A stretch of DNA of 64,000 nt from Kribbella rubisoli (GCF_004217145.1 NZ_SHKR01000014.1:558001-622000); one strand, 5' to 3'. Positions 17,088 to 25,848 are shown, numbered from the stretch's first letter. Notes: generated by a model from the sequence alone, not told the origin. Made by a program: numbers and translations.

Positions 17088-19735
17088 CGTCGTCCGGGCC
17101 GTCGTCCAGACCGGGCGAACACCGCGTGAACGTCGTTCGAGTGCGTCCACACCCGCTTGCGGATCTCCGAGATGATCTGGTCGACAGTCCGGGAGTCCAG
17201 CACGGTCCCGTTCACGTTGATGTTGACCTCCTGGCTACGACGGCCCATCGAGGCGAGTTGGCTTTGGTTGAACACCGCCTCCGGCTTGCGGGTTTCGTTG
17301 TACGCGGTCTGACCAGGCATCAGCCAACCGCCATTCTTGTAGCCACCGGGCCTGTTCCAGCCGGCAGGCCCCGAGCCGTACCGCGCGACGGTGTACTTGA
17401 TAGCCGCGTAGATGTTCGCGAACGGGTCGTAGATCCCGCGACCCCGGTACGGACCGGCGTACGCCGCGAACGTCCCAGGCACTGTCTGCATGAGCCCTTG
17501 GCTCGGCATACCGCGCTTGGCGTTGGAGTCCCAGAGGTTGATGGCACGCGGATTTCCGCCGGATTCCTGGTTCATCCGCCGCAGCAGTGATCCGATCCAC
17601 GAGGCCGGCTCATGCGCCGCTGCCAACGCGGCCAGGGCGACTCCGCGCCACCGCTCAACCCCTGCGCCGGCACCCGCCGCACTGCTGACGGCCGGCGCGA
17701 AACCAGCCCCGAGCACCTTGCGCAGCTGTGCCTGATCCTTGAACACACCGGTGCCATGGATGTTGACCGCTCCGCCGGCAGCCATTCCGGGAACGACCAT
17801 CGCCGTACCGGAGTTCACCGAGCTCATGGCCTTCTGACCGTACTTCTGTGCGGACGCGGCCTTGACGACGTACTCATTGTTGCTCAGGGCAAACACGCCG
17901 GCGCGGTCACTGGTGCCCGAGCCCGGACCGCTGACCGGACCACCTCCGGCGAGCCCACCGACGCGGCTAGGCGTCCTGGTGTTGAGGGTGAAGTTGGTGC
18001 CGTTCATCGTGTACGTGATCGGAACATTTTTGCCGTGCATCGCGTTGATCTGGCGCTGCGTCAGCAGCACCTGATCGGCGAGCCGCTTCGCCGCAGCCTT
18101 GGACAGGCCCATCTTTTCGGCCATGCCGATGAACTGCGCACGGGACGCCTGCGCGGCCTGTGAGGCAGCAGCGGTGCCACGGCCGGCGCGCAGCATCCCT
18201 GCCGTCACGTCGTTCGCGGACTGCGCAAGGTTGTTGAGCGCGGTCTTGTTGGCCCGACCCTTCGCGGTATTGAGATCCAGGTTTTTGCCGTTGTCCCGCA
18301 CCGACTGTGTCGCGTCGGCAATCGACTGCCGGTAGGTGATCTCGCTACCGGACAGCCCGAGGGCCAGATTCTGCATCCGGAACATGGTGGAGATGAGTTG
18401 ATCGGTGGCGCTGGTCTGCCGGTTGATCTTGTCCGTCAGCGTCTCGGCCGGCTTCACTGCCTTACTGGTCGCATTGGCCTGCGCGGCGGTAGCGATCGCA
18501 GCGCTGTTGCCGGTGTGAGTCAATGCATGGAACGTGTCGGAGAGGCCCTGGAACGGATTGATGGCTTTCCGCGCGGTCTGCCAGACGTCACCGATCAGCG
18601 AGTTACTGTGTCCGAGCGCAAGATCCATCGCGCTGGTGCCACCGGTGAGACGAGAGACCCCACCGTTGAAGTCGTTGAGGCTGGCGATCGCCCCGAGCAG
18701 GCTACCGCTCAGCGAACCGACTCCGCGCGTCAGGTCGGCGAGGCCCTGCGGGTTTTGCTTCACCGAGTTGGCCAACCGGACCATGCCGTCGGACATGTTG
18801 CCGAGGGCATCTTGCATCGCCGGCCCGGTCGCACGCAGAACAGCTGCGAACGCATCGGCCATCGGCTTGACCGCGGGTGCGAGCTTTTCGAACGCCCTGC
18901 CCAACTGGTCAGCGAACACAGCAACGGCCGGCGCGAGATCGGCGAACGAGGCTTTGAGCTCCGGCTTGAACCTGCCAAAGGTGCGCGAGGCAACGTTCGC
19001 CAGCGAGACCAACGTGCTCTCGAACGGTCTGGACAGGATGGTCATATCCGCGCCCATCCCGGACAGCGTCGTCTTCCAGGCGTCGCGGACCCGCTGAGCC
19101 TTCGAGGCGAACACGATCGCGAGACCGGCGAGCCCGGCACCGAAGCCGGCCACGACAGCGCCACCGGCGATAGCGCCCGCCTCCGGGAGTACCGAGGCAG
19201 CGACGGCACTGAAGGCGACCACGAGGGCAGGACCGAGCCCCGGCGTTCGCAATGCGCCAAGGAAGCCGGAACCGAAGACACTGCCACCGAACTTTCCGGC
19301 GTCGTGCAGATCCTTGCCTCCGGCACCGGTGATCCACTGGTGGAATCCGGAGATGTAGTTTTTCGCGGAGCTCTGGCCATCGGGAGTGGCGGCCCGCTCG
19401 ATGGCGCGTGCCACGTCGCCAGTAGCCCGCGCTGCATCACGTCGAGCCTTCGCCAGCTGGGATTCCGCGCGGAGGATCTGACTGGTTTTCGCGGTCGACT
19501 TGCTGCGGATCTCGCTGAGATTGGCTTCGGCAATCCCGACCCGGTCGAGAGCATCGGCTTCCCGATCCCGAACTCGGGACAACTTCTCGCTGACACCGGC
19601 GTACTCGCGCGCAGACCGCGCAGCGTCGACCATCTTGCGGTTGACGCCTTCGAGCCGGTTAGCGAGTCGGCTGAACCCGGACTCAGCGCCCCGGTCATGA
19701 ACGTCGATATTGAAGTCGAGCCGCTCATTAGCCAT
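17084..19735 (-). CDS. Tail tape measure protein with C-terminal lytic transglycosylase domain
   Basis: 883 aa from ATG 19735 (MANERLDFN), chosen over longer frames because it overlaps the preceding gene by 8 nt. The N-terminal third is coiled-coil (residues about 20-110), followed by long hydrophobic helices with VVAFSAVAASVLPEAGAIAG and GAVVAGFGAGLAGLAIVFA. The middle is helical with Gln/Asn repeats. Near residue 720-800 an SLT-type domain shows the catalytic Glu in NQESGGNP and PSQGLMQTVPGTF. The protein sets tail length; at about 0.15 nm per residue the predicted tail is roughly 130 nm. Confidence 0.88.
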   Translation of the reverse strand: MANERLDFNIDVHDRGAESGFSRLANRLEGVNRKMVDAARSAREYAGVSEKLSRVRDREADALDRVGIAEANLSEIRSKSTAKTSQILRAESQLAKARRDAARATGDVARAIERAATPDGQSSAKNYISGFHQWITGAGGKDLHDAGKFGGSVFGSGFLGALRTPGLGPALVVAFSAVAASVLPEAGAIAGGAVVAGFGAGLAGLAIVFASKAQRVRDAWKTTLSGMGADMTILSRPFESTLVSLANVASRTFGRFKPELKASFADLAPAVAVFADQLGRAFEKLAPAVKPMADAFAAVLRATGPAMQDALGNMSDGMVRLANSVKQNPQGLADLTRGVGSLSGSLLGAIASLNDFNGGVSRLTGGTSAMDLALGHSNSLIGDVWQTARKAINPFQGLSDTFHALTHTGNSAAIATAAQANATSKAVKPAETLTDKINRQTSATDQLISTMFRMQNLALGLSGSEITYRQSIADATQSVRDNGKNLDLNTAKGRANKTALNNLAQSANDVTAGMLRAGRGTAAASQAAQASRAQFIGMAEKMGLSKAAAKRLADQVLLTQRQINAMHGKNVPITYTMNGTNFTLNTRTPSRVGGLAGGGPVSGPGSGTSDRAGVFALSNNEYVVKAASAQKYGQKAMSSVNSGTAMVVPGMAAGGAVNIHGTGVFKDQAQLRKVLGAGFAPAVSSAAGAGAGVERWRGVALAALAAAHEPASWIGSLLRRMNQESGGNPRAINLWDSNAKRGMPSQGLMQTVPGTFAAYAGPYRGRGIYDPFANIYAAIKYTVARYGSGPAGWNRPGGYKNGGWLMPGQTAYNETRKPEAVFNQSQLASMGRRSQEVNINVNGTVLDSRTVDQIISEIRKRVWTHSNDVHAVFARSGRRPGRR

Positions 19736-19997
19736 CGGAGACCGGCCCCCAGTCGCGGACGTCGCTCGCCTTCGTGACCCGCACGGCACGCTTGCGCGGA
19801 GCACGAGCGTTGGCGGGTTCGGCGTAGCCGGCGGCAACGAGCTTCGCGGCCTCGTGGTGCGGCAACTCGACCTCACCACCCACCGGCGGCCAGTAGACCC
19901 CGTTGTGCGCACCGGTGAGCGTGACGAGCATGCGCACCACCAGCACCCCACCGAGGTCAGCCGGCGGGGTGCTGGTGGCCTTCGTTGCCCTAGGCAT
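19728..19997 (-). CDS. Small phage protein, head-tail connector-like position
   Basis: 89 aa. GVYWPPVGGEVELPHHEA followed by KLVAAGYAEP is a pattern seen in small proteins behind actinophage capsid genes. The Arg/Lys-rich tail (ARAPRKRAVRVTKA) suggests nucleic-acid or capsid contact. It starts on the last base of the capsid stop (TAATG) and overlaps the tape-measure start by 8 nt, so it is translated as part of the chain. Confidence 0.65.
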   Translation of the reverse strand: MPRATKATSTPPADLGGVLVVRMLVTLTGAHNGVYWPPVGGEVELPHHEAAKLVAAGYAEPANARAPRKRAVRVTKASDVRDWGPVSDG

Positions 19998-21241
19998 TAG
20001 GTCGCGTTCGCGAACGTCTTGATCGCGTTGGAGTCGATCAGCGCGCCATCGATGCGGATGACGCAGCGGAACGCAACCATGTCGGTCTGGAACTTGAAGT
20101 CATCCGACCGCTCGAAACGAATGCCCTCGGCGATCCGAACGAAGTACCGGCTGAAGTCGCCGTACGCGATCGATTCGGCGAGGTTCGCCATGGCCGGCAT
20201 GAACGGGTCCACGACGAACGGCGCACCGAGGAAGCTGTTGCCGTCGGCACCGACCACCGGCTGACCGGTGGTGTCCTTCAGCTTGCGGATCACGGCCCGG
20301 CTGGCGTTGCGCATCAGCCATGCCCGGTTCTCCGCAGCCGCGTACGGCTCGGCAAGGGATGCATCGAGGTTGTAGAGGATGTCGGTGCCCATGCCGGCGG
20401 TGCCCTGCGTACCGAGGGTCGTACCGGTGCCGGTGATGCCCGAGACACCCGGGGTCGCGGTGGTGAGCACACCGGTGGGCTGGCCGGTGCCGGTGCCGTT
20501 GACCAGGTCGTTGCCGTACGCAAGAGCCAGCGACTCCCCGGCCTGTCGCGCCAGGAACCCGAGCAAGTCCACGTTGCCGTCGTTGGCAAGCTCGTGGCTG
20601 ACCTCGAAGTACGTCGCGTACTTGTACGCCTTCAGCGTGACCACGGCCAGCGTCGGATCGCTCGCGGTGATGGTCGCACCCTCACCGAACAGCGCGGCAG
20701 TGGAGAACGCCGTGGACTTCGGAACCTGCAAGTCGTTGCCGTTGTCGGTGTTGATCAGCGTCGCGCCGGCCTTCAGGACGGCCGAAGATTCGACCATGTG
20801 CTGAACGATCCGGTCATAGACCGAGACCGGCAACGCCTGCGTCGCGGTGGACTTGAGCGTGGAGCGCTGCTCGATGCCCGGCTGGTAGTAGCTACGCCCA
20901 GAGACGGGAATGTCGATCGGCTCGGCGTACTTGGAAGTGATCATGGACCGGAACGCCTTGTCCAGGTCGGCGTCGTCGCCGGACCGGGGAGCGTTGCGGT
21001 CGAGCGGCCGGCCGGCGAGGTTGCCGAAGGCATCCTCCTTGGCCTGGTCGCGCTGTTCCTGGCCCTGCAACTGCTGGATACGGGCGTCGTAGGCGTCCAG
21101 GTCGGCGTTGAGCCGCTGCCAGGTCGCCTCTTCCTGCTCGTTGAAACTGCGGTTCTCGGTGGCGACAGTGTTGGCGAGTGCGTTCGCCTCGGTCCAGACG
21201 AGCTCTCGCCGGGCGCGCAAATCCTTGATGATCTGAGACAT
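19997..21241 (-). CDS. HK97-family major capsid protein
   Basis: 414 aa. Residues 1-75 are a charged coiled-coil (delta/scaffold) domain rich in Gln and Glu; the HK97 shell domain follows with RSYYQPGIEQRS, an E-loop region, VPKSTAFSTAALFGEG, AYKYATYFEVSHELAND and the A-domain with PFVVDPFMPAMANLAESIAYGDF. The length is normal for an unprocessed subunit. No prohead protease is encoded nearby although the delta domain is usually removed by one; a helper or host enzyme, or no cleavage, would be needed. Confidence 0.92.
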   Translation of the reverse strand: MSQIIKDLRARRELVWTEANALANTVATENRSFNEQEEATWQRLNADLDAYDARIQQLQGQEQRDQAKEDAFGNLAGRPLDRNAPRSGDDADLDKAFRSMITSKYAEPIDIPVSGRSYYQPGIEQRSTLKSTATQALPVSVYDRIVQHMVESSAVLKAGATLINTDNGNDLQVPKSTAFSTAALFGEGATITASDPTLAVVTLKAYKYATYFEVSHELANDGNVDLLGFLARQAGESLALAYGNDLVNGTGTGQPTGVLTTATPGVSGITGTGTTLGTQGTAGMGTDILYNLDASLAEPYAAAENRAWLMRNASRAVIRKLKDTTGQPVVGADGNSFLGAPFVVDPFMPAMANLAESIAYGDFSRYFVRIAEGIRFERSDDFKFQTDMVAFRCVIRIDGALIDSNAIKTFANAT

Positions 21242-21250
21242 GACGGCCCC

Positions 21251-21670
21251 TTAGGAGGTCGGGTAAGTGAGGCCGACCTGCGCACCGTTGTCGAACTCAG
21301 CCGTGATCTGACTGGCCTCGCCAACGCCGCCGTCGAGCATGTTGTAAGTCATCAGCAGGCCCTGCATGAGAGCCGCCGGATTGGTCGCCGAACGAGCGCC
21401 AGACGTGGCGCGTACCTCGATCGGGACCGGGGTGCTGGAGCCGATGAGCGGCTGCAACGTCGCGTGAACCTTGCCCGAGGCAAAGTCCTGGAAGAAGGTG
21501 ATGGTGATCTTGGCGTCGCCAAGACCCTTGGTGACGGCCTTGGAGGTGGCACCGAACGCGGTGATGTCGATCGCGTCGCGGTTGTCCTCGACGGTCACCT
21601 TGTTGCCGTGATCGGACAGGGTGACGCTGTTCACCGAAATGAAGGCGTCGGTGAGCGTGAAGATTGCCAT
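21251..21670 (-). CDS. Phage tail tube protein
   Basis: 139 aa from ATG 21670 (GGGAG 9 nt upstream); a TTG two codons earlier is possible. The small beta-barrel pattern is typical of siphophage tube proteins from actinophages: VTLSDHGNKVTVEDNRDAID, ITAFGATSKAVTKGLGDAKI, TITFFQDFASGKVHATLQPL and a C-terminal GGVGEASQITAEF. It sits 9 nt before the capsid gene, the reverse of the usual head-then-tail order. Confidence 0.82.
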   Translation of the reverse strand: MAIFTLTDAFISVNSVTLSDHGNKVTVEDNRDAIDITAFGATSKAVTKGLGDAKITITFFQDFASGKVHATLQPLIGSSTPVPIEVRATSGARSATNPAALMQGLLMTYNMLDGGVGEASQITAEFDNGAQVGLTYPTS

Positions 21671-21678
21671 GGGCAATG

Positions 21679-21696
21679 GCTCCCGTTTACGGGAGC
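21679..21696 (-). promoter_or_regulatory. Hairpin over the tail-tube ribosome site
   Basis: GCTCCCG-TTTA-CGGGAGC folds into a 7-bp stem. On the minus strand the GGGAG ribosome site of the tail tube gene lies in one arm, so initiation could be restrained by this hairpin. Confidence 0.4.
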
Positions 21697-21882
21697 GAGC
21701 GCGCCGCCGGAGCGAGATGGTTAGAGACGGACAGACAGCGCGTCGCTCAGATTCCGAAGGAAACGGGAGTCCGGCGTCAACCGCGCCTCAGCGCCTAGGC
21801 CGGCGAGTTTCGCCCTGCCGGCGGTCGTCCTCAACTTCCACGTGATACACGTCGCGGTGGTTGCCACCTGCCGCGAATTGCC

Positions 21883-21898
21883 CCGATCGGCCGATCGG
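21883..21898. promoter_or_regulatory. Perfect 16-bp palindrome upstream of the structural operon
   Basis: CCGATCGG occurs twice in tandem and forms a 16-bp palindrome in the 261-bp gene-free stretch before the tail-tube gene. A regulator site for late genes is possible; it may also be chance in GC-rich DNA. Confidence 0.3.
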
Positions 21899-21931
21899 CG
21901 TGCCTACTTGCTATCCACAACTACCTACATG

Positions 21932-22210
21932 CTACGACGTCGGTCCGACAAACCCCTCCTCGTCATCGTCGCCGCCGAGGAGCTCGGCCACCGGGATGCC
22001 AACGTTGGCGATCTCGCGGCCCTGCGCCACCCTTTCGTCGCGGACCTGGCACGCGAGCAGGAGGAGTACCTGGTCTGAATCTGCCACCGGAGTGCCTTCG
22101 GTGTGATTGCGCCAGTCGGTCAGGGTCAGGATCGCCAACTGGAGACTTCGGTCGTCGTACTGCCGGAACCGCGCCAGGCAGGCAGCCTGCCAGTCGCCCT
22201 CGCTGATCAC
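21932..22210 (-). CDS. Small acidic protein, element-encoded
   Basis: 92 aa from GTG 22210, which overlaps the HNH gene stop (GTGA). Reads MISEGDWQAACLARFRQYDD, then a helical middle (LQLAILTLTDWRNH) and an acidic end (AELLGGDDDEEGF). No family recognised; the GTGA coupling and coherent composition make it a real gene. It could act with the HNH-like protein. Confidence 0.6.
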   Translation of the reverse strand: MISEGDWQAACLARFRQYDDRSLQLAILTLTDWRNHTEGTPVADSDQVLLLLACQVRDERVAQGREIANVGIPVAELLGGDDDEEGFVGPTS

Positions 22211-22551
22211 GACTGCCGCCGGGCAGCAGGGTCGACCGCGCTGCGAGAACCGCCGTAGCCGGGACGCTTGGCCGCGATGACCGACCCGGACACCGACGTC
22301 AGGTGGTCCGGATTGACGCACTGCCGGCCGCCGGTGCAGATCTGCGTCGCGCTGTAGCCCGGAGGGATGAACTTGCCGGCGATCTCGATCAGCGCGAACC
22401 GGCGAGCGCTCACGAGCCGGCCGTCGTTGTTGCGGAGCCGGCCGTACCCATTCGTGTCGAGCGAGCACGCCCACAGCCAACACTTCGTCTTCTTGTCGAC
22501 CTCGTACGACTCGTGGAACCGTGTCGTCGCATCGGCGTACTTTCTGGCCAT
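22207..22551 (-). CDS. HNH-like endonuclease, degenerate active site
   Basis: 114 aa from ATG 22551 behind GGAGG. CWLWACSLDTNGYGR, a RRFALIEIAGKFIPPGY helix and CVNPDHLTSV follow the small phage HNH endonuclease pattern (CWLW...GYGR...HRLAY...DHLCRNRxCVNPDHL). The first His and the HL of the central motif are replaced (ATQICTGGRQCVNPDHL), so cleavage may be lost. In HK97-like phages such proteins assist terminase, yet no terminase is present here. Confidence 0.7.
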   Translation of the reverse strand: MARKYADATTRFHESYEVDKKTKCWLWACSLDTNGYGRLRNNDGRLVSARRFALIEIAGKFIPPGYSATQICTGGRQCVNPDHLTSVSGSVIAAKRPGYGGSRSAVDPAARRQS

Positions 22552-22657
22552 TATTGCCTCCTGCAACTAGTTACGCTGAGTTGCGTGTGATCTCTGAGGA
22601 ATCGAGCGGGACAGGTAGCTGTCACGGTGCGTTCCTGACAAAAAACGGGTCCTGTAA

Positions 22658-22843
22658 TTACTCGGTGTCATGGTCACTGGTCACCCTCCTCGGTCCGGAC
22701 AGGCGCAGCGATCCCGATCCGGACCATTGATCCGACCCGTTCGGCCCCTGCTCGTACCGAGCGAGCCACTCGTTCCAGGGCATCCACCTCCGGGTCGTGG
22801 GGTCCTCGGTGGGGTGGTTGCCATCGATCAGGGTGTTGCTCAT
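22658..22843 (-). CDS. Small element protein
   Basis: 61 aa from ATG 22843 behind GGAGG. RRWMPWNEWLARYEQGPNG shows a Trp-rich patch; the C-terminus is polar and basic. No family recognised. It is the first gene downstream of the iteron cluster. Confidence 0.6.
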   Translation of the reverse strand: MSNTLIDGNHPTEDPTTRRWMPWNEWLARYEQGPNGSDQWSGSGSLRLSGPRRVTSDHDTE

Positions 22844-22874
22844 CTCTTGCCTCCTGTTGGTTGGTTCGAGTTGC

Positions 22875-23037
22875 GAGTCGCGAGTCCCATTTCCACGCCC
22901 CCCTAAAGGGGGGGGCGCGTGGGACTCAACATGGCCCGGGTGGGACTCACGTGAGACTCGGTGCGACTCGTGAGCGTGGAAGGTGCGACTCGCGTGGGAC
23001 TGGAAAGTTGTTGGCGAGTCTCATTCCCAGTCGCAGC
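22875..23037. other. Iteron cluster, candidate replication origin of the element
   Basis: The 9-mer GTGNGACTC occurs six times in one direction (22919, 22940, 22951, 22961, 22983, and 22994 with a final G) and about four times inverted (22875, 22882, 23016, 23029, each with one change). A GC hairpin (CCACGCCCCCCT and its partner, 22893-22922) lies within. The cluster sits between the RepA-like ATPase gene and the next small gene, where a replicating satellite or plasmid would have its origin. The region has no gene. Confidence 0.6.
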
Positions 23038-23053
23038 AACGATTTACCAGGAC

Positions 23054-24310
23054 TCATGCGAACCCTCCGGCACCGGTGGCGAGGTAGTACTTGTACCGGC
23101 TCCGACTGCCTTCGCGGCGAACCTTGCCGGCGTCAACCAACTTCCCAACCTGCCGGTAGAAGGTCGACTTCGTCGTGTCGGGAACTTCGAGCTCCCTGAC
23201 CAGGTCCGGCCCGCTGGCACCGAGGTCGCCGTACGCGGCCAGCACGGCGAGGACCTTGTCTGCCACCGGGACACTCGCCGTGTCCGCGAACGTCTCCTCG
23301 ACGATGCAGGAGCCGCGTGAGGGCTTGCGCCGCAGATACAGGATCTTGCCGGCGGCACCTTCCTTGACCTTCTTCCGGAGCAGGGTGAACATCTCCGAGC
23401 CCTTGCTGACCTCGGTGGCGAGCAGTACCTCGTCGGCGTTGCCTTCGAACTGGTAGCCGCCACGGGTCCGGTCCGTGTTGTTCCAGCCGGGGTGATGCAC
23501 GAACAACGCCGTACCGTTGATCGCGGTCGCGAGGTTGGTGAAGTAGCGCATGATCAGCGGAGCGTCGTTGGTCTCATGCGCGTCCGGAGCGAGGCTGGAC
23601 AGCGTGTCCAGCACCACGAAGCCGGCTCCGAACTCGACGGCCTCGGCCTGGATCGCGTGCCAGGTCGCGGCCTTCTTCAGCGAGTCGGGCTGCACGATGA
23701 ACTTGAGGTCGCCATCGGAGACGGGATCGCCTTTGTTCCAGGCGAGCTCCCATGCGGTGACCCGGTCATCGAACCCGTAAGCGCCTTCACCGAGCACGTA
23801 CAGCACCTTGGTGCGGCGGACCGCACGTCCGAGCCACACATTGCCGGTGGCAACCGACAGGGCGAACGCCAACGCGAGGAACGTCTTGCCGACGCCCCAG
23901 CTACCAACCAGCACCACGGCGGCCGGCGTCGAGAGCACGCCTTCGATGAGCGGTTCGATCTTCGGCAGCTTGGCGAGCTCGGACCGCCGCAGTACGGTCC
24001 CGAGTGCGGGGTCGGTGCCGGTGGCAACCTTGGCCGCGGGCTCGGCGACCTCGGTGGCTCTCTGGGACCAGTCGGCCGTCAGGCTAGCCGAAACGGCCGC
24101 GAGGGCGTCGCCGGTGAGGGTGATGGGGACTCCGAGGGCAGCGGAGGCTTTCGCCGTCATCTCGGCTTTCCGTTGGCGGTACAAGTCGCCCTTTCCCACC
24201 CTCTCGTAGTGGGCTTCGAACGGGTCGTTGGGCTCAAGTACACTTGAGGTGGGTACAGCGAGTGGAGTGGTCGCCCCGTGGCCGGGGCGACCCTCATGGT
24301 CAGTGGGCAC
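23054..24310 (-). CDS. RepA-like AAA/RecA-fold ATPase with winged-helix end
   Basis: 418 aa from GTG 24310 (AAAGGGA 8 nt upstream). Walker A is GSWGVGKTF (about 143), Walker B FVVLDTLSS (about 232), with VLYVLGEGAYGFDDR and TALFVHHPGWNN (sensor-like) between and after. This is the hexameric RepA/RSF1010-type helicase family (AAA_25). The last 70 residues form a winged helix (ADKVLAVLAAYGDLGASGPD...TKSTFYRQVGKLVDAGKV). Predicted to start replication of the excised element at the neighbouring iterons. Confidence 0.82.
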   Translation of the reverse strand: MPTDHEGRPGHGATTPLAVPTSSVLEPNDPFEAHYERVGKGDLYRQRKAEMTAKASAALGVPITLTGDALAAVSASLTADWSQRATEVAEPAAKVATGTDPALGTVLRRSELAKLPKIEPLIEGVLSTPAAVVLVGSWGVGKTFLALAFALSVATGNVWLGRAVRRTKVLYVLGEGAYGFDDRVTAWELAWNKGDPVSDGDLKFIVQPDSLKKAATWHAIQAEAVEFGAGFVVLDTLSSLAPDAHETNDAPLIMRYFTNLATAINGTALFVHHPGWNNTDRTRGGYQFEGNADEVLLATEVSKGSEMFTLLRKKVKEGAAGKILYLRRKPSRGSCIVEETFADTASVPVADKVLAVLAAYGDLGASGPDLVRELEVPDTTKSTFYRQVGKLVDAGKVRREGSRSRYKYYLATGAGGFA

Positions 24311-24432
24311 GGCAGTGTTCCCTTTCGGGGGTTAATCGCGGCGAGGCACCCTGACCCGTATTACCCCGCCGCGAGAGTGTGTGTGTTGGTCGGACCAACT
24401 AGTTGTGCATCACTCGTCCCGATCCGGCTTGT

Positions 24433-24645
24433 TCACCGGAGGTTCCCCACGGTCGGGATCGCGTGCGACATGGCGAGCGCATCGCCGGCCTTGACCCGGA
24501 TCACTCGCGGGCCGATCCTCTCCGCCGGAAGCTTGTTGGCGGAGATCCAGTTCCTGACGGTCTGCTCCGTGACGCCGTACCACGCGGCGATCTGCTTGAG
24601 CGTCACCAGCTTTTCAGGATCGATGTTCCTATCCGTACTTTCCAT
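24433..24645 (-). CDS. Excisionase-like MerR/HTH_17 protein
   Basis: 70 aa from ATG 24645. LVTLKQIAAWYGVTEQTVRN, WISANKLPAERIGPRVIRV is the standard HTH_17/excisionase helix-turn-wing. Its place between integrase and replication gene suits a recombination directionality factor. No strong ribosome site is visible; a longer in-frame start at 24702 is possible. Confidence 0.75.
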   Translation of the reverse strand: MESTDRNIDPEKLVTLKQIAAWYGVTEQTVRNWISANKLPAERIGPRVIRVKAGDALAMSHAIPTVGNLR

Positions 24646-24738
24646 ACCTGAATTCTCGATGGCAACATCGACAATTGTCCAAATGTGCCTAATGCGCGGC
24701 AATTAACCTCAGAGACAATTGGACCCTCATCAACTGTT

Positions 24739-25848
24739 TCAGTTGCCGGCGGCAAGCTCGCTCAGCCGGCGGGCGATGACCAGGTCGCGTTCCTCGCTCG
24801 CGTGCTGGTAGCGCATCGCCATTTCGGCCGTGGTGTGTCCGAGCCGCGCCATGAGCTCGGCCACTGTCGCACCGGACTGAGCGGCCAGGACGGCACCGGT
24901 GTGGCGCAGCGCATGCGGGCTGAGATCGTCCCTGCCGGCTTTGTGCTTGGCCTGGTTGAACTGCCACAGCAGGGAGCTATGAGGCAGTTGTGCGCCGGTA
25001 CGTGGACCCCAGAACAGCAGCCCCTCGGAACCGATCTGTGTATGGTCGCGCAGGTGCGCGCGGATCGCGGGGATCAGGTGCGGCGGGATCGCGACGGTGC
25101 GCTTACCGGCGGCGGTCTTCGGGTCGGTGACGTGGCGCTCGCCATCGGTGGTGCGGATGACGCCACGCCTGATCCGGACCACACCGGCCTTGAGGTCGAG
25201 ATCCTTGCGCCGGAGCTCGGTGCACTCACCGAACCGCAGCGCGCACCAGGCGGACAACGGCACCAGCAACCGCATCCGCGCCGGCATCGCCTTCGTGATC
25301 GCGGTGAGCTCGTCCAGGGTCGCCGGCCGAATGTCGCGCGAGCGCTTCGCCTTGGACGCTCCGCGGATGCGACAGGGGTTCGCCTCGATCACCTCGTCCT
25401 CGACGGCGGTCGCCATGATTGCCTTCAGCAACGCATAGGCGTGCGCCTTCGCGGTCGGGCCGGTGGCGAGGCCGGAGTGCCAGGTGCGGACCTTCGCCGG
25501 CGTGACCTCGGTGAGCGGACCGAAGGCCGGCGCGATGTACTCGTCCAGCAGCCACCGGTAATGGTCGCGGGTCCGGGGCGCGAGCTCGCGGCCGGCGATC
25601 CACGCGGCGGCGTACTCGGTCACTCCTGCGACCTCAGCCGGCTGCGGCTTCACCGGTGGCGTATAGGTGCCCCGGGCAACGTCGGTCCGTACGGCGGCCA
25701 GGTACGCGGTCGCGTCGGTCTTGGTGTCGAACGTCGACGGCGCGGTGTGCTTGCTGCCATCGGGCATGGTCCAGCGGGCCTGCCAGCGTCCGGACGGCAG
25801 CCGGCGCGCGCTCCCGAAGTTCGACCTCGACCTAGTGGCACGGCCCAT
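24739..25848 (-). CDS. int: Tyrosine recombinase (phage integrase)
   Basis: 369 aa from ATG 25848 (GGGAG 9 nt upstream). An AP2-like N-terminal arm-binding domain (GSARRLPSGRWQARWTMPDG), a SAM-like core-binding domain, and a catalytic domain with Arg in CALRFGECTELR, HALRHTGAV (His-x-x-Arg-His), LGHTTAEMAMRYQH (second His and the nucleophile Tyr). It inserts the element into tRNA-Asn; the 24-bp repeats at both ends and the position next to attR agree. All catalytic residues are present, so it should be active. Confidence 0.93.
   Translation of the reverse strand: MGRATRSRSNFGSARRLPSGRWQARWTMPDGSKHTAPSTFDTKTDATAYLAAVRTDVARGTYTPPVKPQPAEVAGVTEYAAAWIAGRELAPRTRDHYRWLLDEYIAPAFGPLTEVTPAKVRTWHSGLATGPTAKAHAYALLKAIMATAVEDEVIEANPCRIRGASKAKRSRDIRPATLDELTAITKAMPARMRLLVPLSAWCALRFGECTELRRKDLDLKAGVVRIRRGVIRTTDGERHVTDPKTAAGKRTVAIPPHLIPAIRAHLRDHTQIGSEGLLFWGPRTGAQLPHSSLLWQFNQAKHKAGRDDLSPHALRHTGAVLAAQSGATVAELMARLGHTTAEMAMRYQHASEERDLVIARRLSELAAGN

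Noticed and set aside
21842..22078. 78-codon plus-strand frame in the prophage element
   Set aside because: Antisense to the 92-aa gene, which is supported by GTGA coupling to the HNH gene.
24320..24380. Possible hairpin with GGGGTTAAT and ATTACCCC parts upstream of the RepA-like gene
   Set aside because: The arms do not pair well enough to call a site.
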